64,000 nt of DNA. It comes from Pseudoxanthomonas sp. CF125. Lineage in GTDB: Bacteria; Pseudomonadota; Gammaproteobacteria; Xanthomonadales; Xanthomonadaceae. Each line of letters opens with the position of its first letter. Within the stretch, counting starts at the first letter, position 1. Shown here piece by piece: positions 60,886 through 64,000 of this stretch. The stretch spans positions 1,470,331-1,534,330 of the forward strand of contig NZ_FNLD01000001.1 of NCBI RefSeq assembly GCF_900104085.1, written 5' to 3'. The translations under genes and the position numbers were made by a program. Below the pieces are notes generated by a model. It was not told the DNA's origin, did not search any database, and saw nothing but the letters and a program-made list of their open reading frames with translations.

Positions 60886-61458
60886 ATGGCTGCATCGCAA
60901 GCGACCCGCCATCCGGCACGTGCGGCCAAGCGACTGCTCGCATGGAGTGCTTTTATCCTGCTCGCGGTCTGGACCGCAATCTGGTCGTGGCAACAACCCT
61001 TCATGGCCAAACCGCGCGCGCTATGGGAACTGTCGCGGATGCCTCCGCCGACCGCACTGGCGCCGCCCGTCCAGGGCGTGCGCGCCTCGCGCATCGCCGA
61101 CACCTTCGGTGCGCCGCGCGGACGCGACCGCACCCATGCCGGCGTGGACATCTTCGCTCCCCGCGGCACGCCGGTGCTCAGCGCGACGCGGGGCATCGTA
61201 GTGTCGGTGCGGGAAGGAGGACTGGGCGGCAAACAGGTCTGGGTGTTCGGCCCCGGGGGCGAACGGCATTACTACGCGCACCTTGACGATTGGCGGGAAG
61301 GATTGGAAACCGGCGATCTGGTCGCGCCGGGCGACCCTCTGGGCAAGGTGGGCACCACCGGCAACGCACGCGGCACGCCGCCGCATCTGCACTACGGCGT
61401 GTATGGAAAAGACGGCGCCCACGACCCGCTGCCCCTGCTGAAGGCCTATGCCCGCTAA
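60886..61458 (+). CDS. M23-family (LytM) peptidase
   Basis: A 190-residue protein with one N-terminal membrane helix (LLAWSAFILLAVWTAIWSW). The periplasmic LytM domain has zinc ligands in RTHAGVDIFAPRGTPV (HxxxD) and PHLHYGVYG (HxH). The supporting GxGxxVWVFGPGGERHYYAHL strand is present. These enzymes cut peptidoglycan cross-link peptides, or serve as amidase activators if inactive; the ligands here look complete. Downstream of yebE. Confidence 0.92.
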   Translation: MAASQATRHPARAAKRLLAWSAFILLAVWTAIWSWQQPFMAKPRALWELSRMPPPTALAPPVQGVRASRIADTFGAPRGRDRTHAGVDIFAPRGTPVLSATRGIVVSVREGGLGGKQVWVFGPGGERHYYAHLDDWREGLETGDLVAPGDPLGKVGTTGNARGTPPHLHYGVYGKDGAHDPLPLLKAYAR

Positions 61459-61565
61459 ACCGCAGGGCGGTCCGGTAGAACAGTCCATCGCGGTCGGGGG
61501 ACTCGTTGCGCCGCTCCGGCGCACCTATCTTGTCTGGGCATTTCCGCGCTACCGAAGTCCGTGCC

Positions 61566-61874
61566 ATGGCCAACAACTCCCACCGCTACCGCATCACCGT
61601 CACCCCCGTCGAAAGCGACGGCCTGCAATGCCTGGGCCGCTGCACGATCGAGTTCGAACACAGCTGCCATGACGACTGGATGCGCATTCTCGAAACGATG
61701 CAGCAGCAACGCGGCTTCAGCGGCGACGAACGCGCCGCCCTGATCGTGGGCACCAAGCTGCTCAGCGGCTTGATGCTCAATCACCGCAACGACGCCGTCG
61801 ATGTGTTCGCGCCGCTGCGGCCGCATATGGGCGAGTTCATCAAAGGCCTGAAGCAGCCAAACACCGCCGCCTAG
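61566..61874 (+). CDS. DUF3861-family protein
   Basis: A 102-residue protein starting HRYRITVTPVESDG, the DUF3861 signature. It contains LETMQQQRGFSGDERAALIVGTKLLSGLMLNHRND and a C-terminal helix, HMGEFIKGLKQ. Soluble, without recognised catalytic motifs. Function unknown. The upstream in-frame start lies outside the conserved region; the ATG at 61566 is preferred. Confidence 0.85.
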   Translation: MANNSHRYRITVTPVESDGLQCLGRCTIEFEHSCHDDWMRILETMQQQRGFSGDERAALIVGTKLLSGLMLNHRNDAVDVFAPLRPHMGEFIKGLKQPNTAA

Positions 61875-61931
61875 CCCGGCCCGCGCCGCGTCCTATATCC
61901 TTGCCGCCTACAACCACGGCAAGGATCAGCT

Positions 61932-62504
61932 ATGAATCTGGGGCGCGCCTCTCTACCCAAATACCTCGCACTGTCGCTGATCGGCGCTGTGGGCGGCTTC
62001 GTACTTATTTTCATGGCGCGCGGGTCGGCAAGCGAACGCTGGCTGATGATCGGATGCATTGCGATCCTGCTGGCGTTCCTGGCCTATGTGGTCTGGCTGC
62101 TGGCCTTCAAGAACAAGTCGACCCACGTCGCCAGCCAGGCGCAGAAACAGGCCGCGCTGCAGTTCGCTCCATCGCCGGGCAAGGGCGTCATCTATGTGTA
62201 CCGCAAACAACTGGTGGGACTGCTGGTCGGCCTGAACGTGGTGCTGGACGGAAAGCCGGTGGGCCAGACCCGCGGGCTCCGTTTCTATCGGCTGGAAGTG
62301 GAACCGGGCACGCACCTTCTCAGCGGCGACAAGAAATGCCCCGAATCGCTGGAAGTGAATGTCGCAGCGGGCGAGATCGCCTACGTGGAACAGGAAATCA
62401 CCATGGGGATGGTCAAAGGCGGCTATCGGTACCACCGCATCGCCGATATTCCCAAGGCGCAGCAAGCGATCTATGGCTGCAAGTTGCTATTGGGCGCAAA
62501 CTGA
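61932..62504 (+). CDS. DUF2846-domain membrane protein
   Basis: A 190-residue protein with two N-terminal membrane helices (YLALSLIGAVGGFVLIFMA and WLMIGCIAILLAFLAYVVWLLA). The C-terminal DUF2846 beta domain follows: GVIYVYRKQLVGLLVGLNVVLDGKPVGQTRGLRFYRLEV, then GEIAYVEQEITMGMVKGGY. Function unknown. AAGGA precedes the ATG. It probably forms an operon with the next small gene. Confidence 0.88.
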   Translation: MNLGRASLPKYLALSLIGAVGGFVLIFMARGSASERWLMIGCIAILLAFLAYVVWLLAFKNKSTHVASQAQKQAALQFAPSPGKGVIYVYRKQLVGLLVGLNVVLDGKPVGQTRGLRFYRLEVEPGTHLLSGDKKCPESLEVNVAAGEIAYVEQEITMGMVKGGYRYHRIADIPKAQQAIYGCKLLLGAN

Positions 62505-62532
62505 TCGCCGCAGCACACCGGGGCATCCGCCG

Positions 62533-62817
62533 ATGAAAGCAAAAGTCGCTTCCGAAGCCGTCAAGCTGCTGCACATACCCAACATCGGCCCGGCGATGGT
62601 CGAGGACTTCAAGGTCCTGGGCATCGCCCGGCCGGCCCAATTGGCCGGCGCCGATCCTTTCGCCCTGTACCAGCGTTTGTGCAGAATCACCGGGACGCGC
62701 CACGATCCTTGCGTGCTGGACACTTTCATCAGCGCGGTGCGCTTCATGCAAGGCGAGCCCGCCCGTCCCTGGTGGCACTACACTGCAGAACGCAAACAAC
62801 GCCACCCCGGCATATAG
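62533..62817 (+). CDS. Cdd1-like helix-hairpin-helix protein
   Basis: A 94-residue protein with a helix-hairpin-helix-type segment (KLLHIPNIGPAMVEDFKVLGIARPAQLAG) and the C-terminal WWHYTAERK of the Pathogenicity locus (Cdd1) family. Three cysteines are present. It may bind nucleic acid, but the function is unknown. The ATG lies 28 bp after the DUF2846 stop. Confidence 0.8.
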   Translation: MKAKVASEAVKLLHIPNIGPAMVEDFKVLGIARPAQLAGADPFALYQRLCRITGTRHDPCVLDTFISAVRFMQGEPARPWWHYTAERKQRHPGI

Positions 62818-62846
62818 ACCGACTACACATACAGCAGGCAAAGACA

Positions 62847-63386
62847 ATGCGCGGATCGCTACTGATGGTGACTGTTTTGCTGCTTGGCGGGTGCTCATGC
62901 AGCCGGCAACCCGACGACGCGCCCGCGACCGGCGCCGCTGCATCAGGCCAGGCGGCGCCCGCACAGGATCCGGTAGCCATTGCAAACCAAGCAGCGACGG
63001 CGCAAGCGGCGCAGGCGCAGGCGCAGGCGAGCAATGTGGCAGCGCTTTCGCTGGCGGCCTCCACCGTGCACGCCTACCTGGCTGCCGCAGCCGGCAAGGA
63101 CTGGAACAAGGCCGATGCCTATTGGGTAGGAGGCAAGCCTCCTCCGCAACCGGACGACTACAGCGTGCGCAGCCTGCAGGACCTCGGCTCCATGCGCATC
63201 AACAACGAAGCACCCAAGCCGCTGGACGAAGAAATGCCGACCCGTGCGGTGGAGATACCCGTCGTCCTTCGCGTGCGCAAAAGCGATGGCATCCACGAAA
63301 TCAAAGGCTGGTACCGGTTACGCCGCAAGATTGGCGACGACGGCTGGGAAATCACCTCCGCATCCATGCGCCCGTCGCTGGATTGA
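62847..63386 (+). CDS. lipoprotein of unknown function
   Basis: A 179-residue protein with a lipoprotein signal (MVTVLLLGGC, Cys at about 16). An Ala/Gln/Pro-rich linker (GAAASGQAAPAQDP to AQAQAQASN) precedes a globular end (LAASTVHAYLAAAAGKDWNKADAYWVGG; RAVEIPVVLRVRKSDGIHEIKGWYRLRRK). I do not recognise a named family. Expected in the outer membrane periplasmic leaflet. Possibly cotranscribed with the Cdd1-like gene 29 bp upstream. Confidence 0.8.
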   Translation: MRGSLLMVTVLLLGGCSCSRQPDDAPATGAAASGQAAPAQDPVAIANQAATAQAAQAQAQASNVAALSLAASTVHAYLAAAAGKDWNKADAYWVGGKPPPQPDDYSVRSLQDLGSMRINNEAPKPLDEEMPTRAVEIPVVLRVRKSDGIHEIKGWYRLRRKIGDDGWEITSASMRPSLD

Positions 63387-63450
63387 AGCTGCGTTCACTC
63401 GGCGAGGCTATGGTGCGTACTGTCCATCGCCCGCTTCAGGAAAACCCGCA

Positions 63451-64000
63451 ATGACCTTCCCCCTTGGCACCTACTTCAAGGCGGCCTGGCTGGCGCTCTT
63501 GCTGGCCAGCGCGCCGGCAATGGCGCAAACGCCAAGCAACGAAATAACCGTCGCCGCGCCCCAGGTGCAGCAATACCTGGACAGCGCTTTCCCACGCGAA
63601 TACGAAGCCTTGGGCGGCTTGTTCACCCTGACCGCCCGCGACCCCAAGCTCACCATTCCCGCATCGGGGGAGCGCCTGCTGATGGCGTTCTCGGCCAGCG
63701 CTTCGTCGGCAGGCGGCGGCGATACGCCGGTAGGACGCATCGAGATGAGCAGCGGCCTGCGCTACGACCCGCAGGGCTATGCGCTGTACCTGGACCAGCC
63801 CACCGTCGACGATGTGCGACCCGCTTCGCCGGGCCAGCGCGTGGACGAGCAAACCCGCGTGCTGCTCAACCTGTGGCTGGCCGATTACGCCAGGAAAGAA
63901 CCTCTCTACAAGCTCGATCCTGCCTTGCTCGCGAATTTCGGCACCGTAAAAGTAGAATCGGCGCGCATCGAGAACGGCCACATCGTGGTGCGTTTCAACC
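63451..64000 (+). CDS. DUF1439-family exported protein (3' end missing)
   Basis: The first 183 codons are inside the window; the gene continues beyond the right edge. It has a signal peptide (AAWLALLLASAPAMAQ) and a YceB-like DUF1439 region: ITVAAPQVQQYLDSAFPREYEALGGLFTLTARDPKLTIPASGERLLMAF, then GRIEMSSGLRYDPQGYALYLDQPTVDDV. YceB-type proteins resemble lipid-binding SMP/BPI-like folds, but the function is unknown. This copy has an SPI-type signal rather than a lipobox. Confidence 0.8.
   Translation, partial: MTFPLGTYFKAAWLALLLASAPAMAQTPSNEITVAAPQVQQYLDSAFPREYEALGGLFTLTARDPKLTIPASGERLLMAFSASASSAGGGDTPVGRIEMSSGLRYDPQGYALYLDQPTVDDVRPASPGQRVDEQTRVLLNLWLADYARKEPLYKLDPALLANFGTVKVESARIENGHIVVRFN

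Noticed and set aside
1..64000. tRNA, rRNA, CRISPR, prophage, integrase or transposase genes
   Set aside because: Looked for T-loop-like GGTTCGA motifs, rRNA stretches, regularly spaced repeats and transposase motifs. None was convincing; the repeats found are palindromic REP types.

Overview
The window is a 64 kb piece of a GC-rich gammaproteobacterial chromosome, most probably a Xanthomonadaceae/Lysobacteraceae member (Lysobacter, Luteimonas, Pseudoxanthomonas or Xanthomonas-like). This rests on several lineage markers: a fused aspartate kinase/diaminopimelate decarboxylase, the MurL-MurD2 route to D-glutamate in peptidoglycan, an effector with a Xanthomonas-type T4SS recruitment domain (XVIPCD), the gene order petABC-sspA-sspB, and intergenic REP elements headed by GTAG. 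No rRNA, tRNA, CRISPR array, prophage, transposase or plasmid gene was seen. Most of the window is core chromosome.

Layout. 1-3.5 kb: start of a TonB-dependent receptor, a marC-SDR-grxD operon, sodB and a small secreted repeat protein. 3.7-7.5 kb: purE-purK, then Trm112-like/nadC/DUF3301, then sspB and sspA. 8.4-11.1 kb: cytochrome bc1 operon. 11.2-14 kb: lytic transglycosylase and miaB. 14.1-18 kb: TetR-controlled ABC efflux operon with a palindromic operator. 18.1-22.9 kb: the phoH/ybeZ-ybeY-corC block, with a DUF4105 membrane protein in the place where many proteobacteria carry lnt. 22.9-28.7 kb: GH97 glucosidase, corA, cstA-ybdD. 28.9-30.9 kb: ankyrin lipoprotein plus lipase with XVIPCD, a probable X-T4SS immunity/effector pair. 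31.2-40.6 kb: DUF819 permease, then two S9 peptidases, an OPT and a POT transporter, which together look like peptide scavenging. 40.8-44.8 kb: rmlBACD (dTDP-rhamnose) and ssb. 44.9-46.8 kb: polyprenyl diphosphate synthase and a dienelactone hydrolase. 47-52.4 kb: lysC/lysA fusion-murL-murD2 operon. 52.6-54.3 kb: two tandem PhzF paralogues. 54.4-64 kb: envelope and stress genes, an EF-G-like GTPase lacking the catalytic histidine, a histone-H1-tailed HU protein, a pilin-domain protein and several small DUF proteins, ending inside a DUF1439 gene.

How the genes work together. Many genes are in tightly overlapping operons (ATGA, GTGA, TAATG or 8-nt overlaps). Envelope building is a theme: dTDP-rhamnose, polyprenyl carrier, lysine/DAP metabolism, glutamate ligation and epimerisation for peptidoglycan, lytic transglycosylase and an M23 peptidase. 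Peptide and carbon-starvation scavenging is a second theme (CstA, OPT, POT, S9 peptidases). The intergenic spaces are filled with several families of palindromic REP-like repeats, mostly as inverted pairs. One such repeat lies in frame inside murL.
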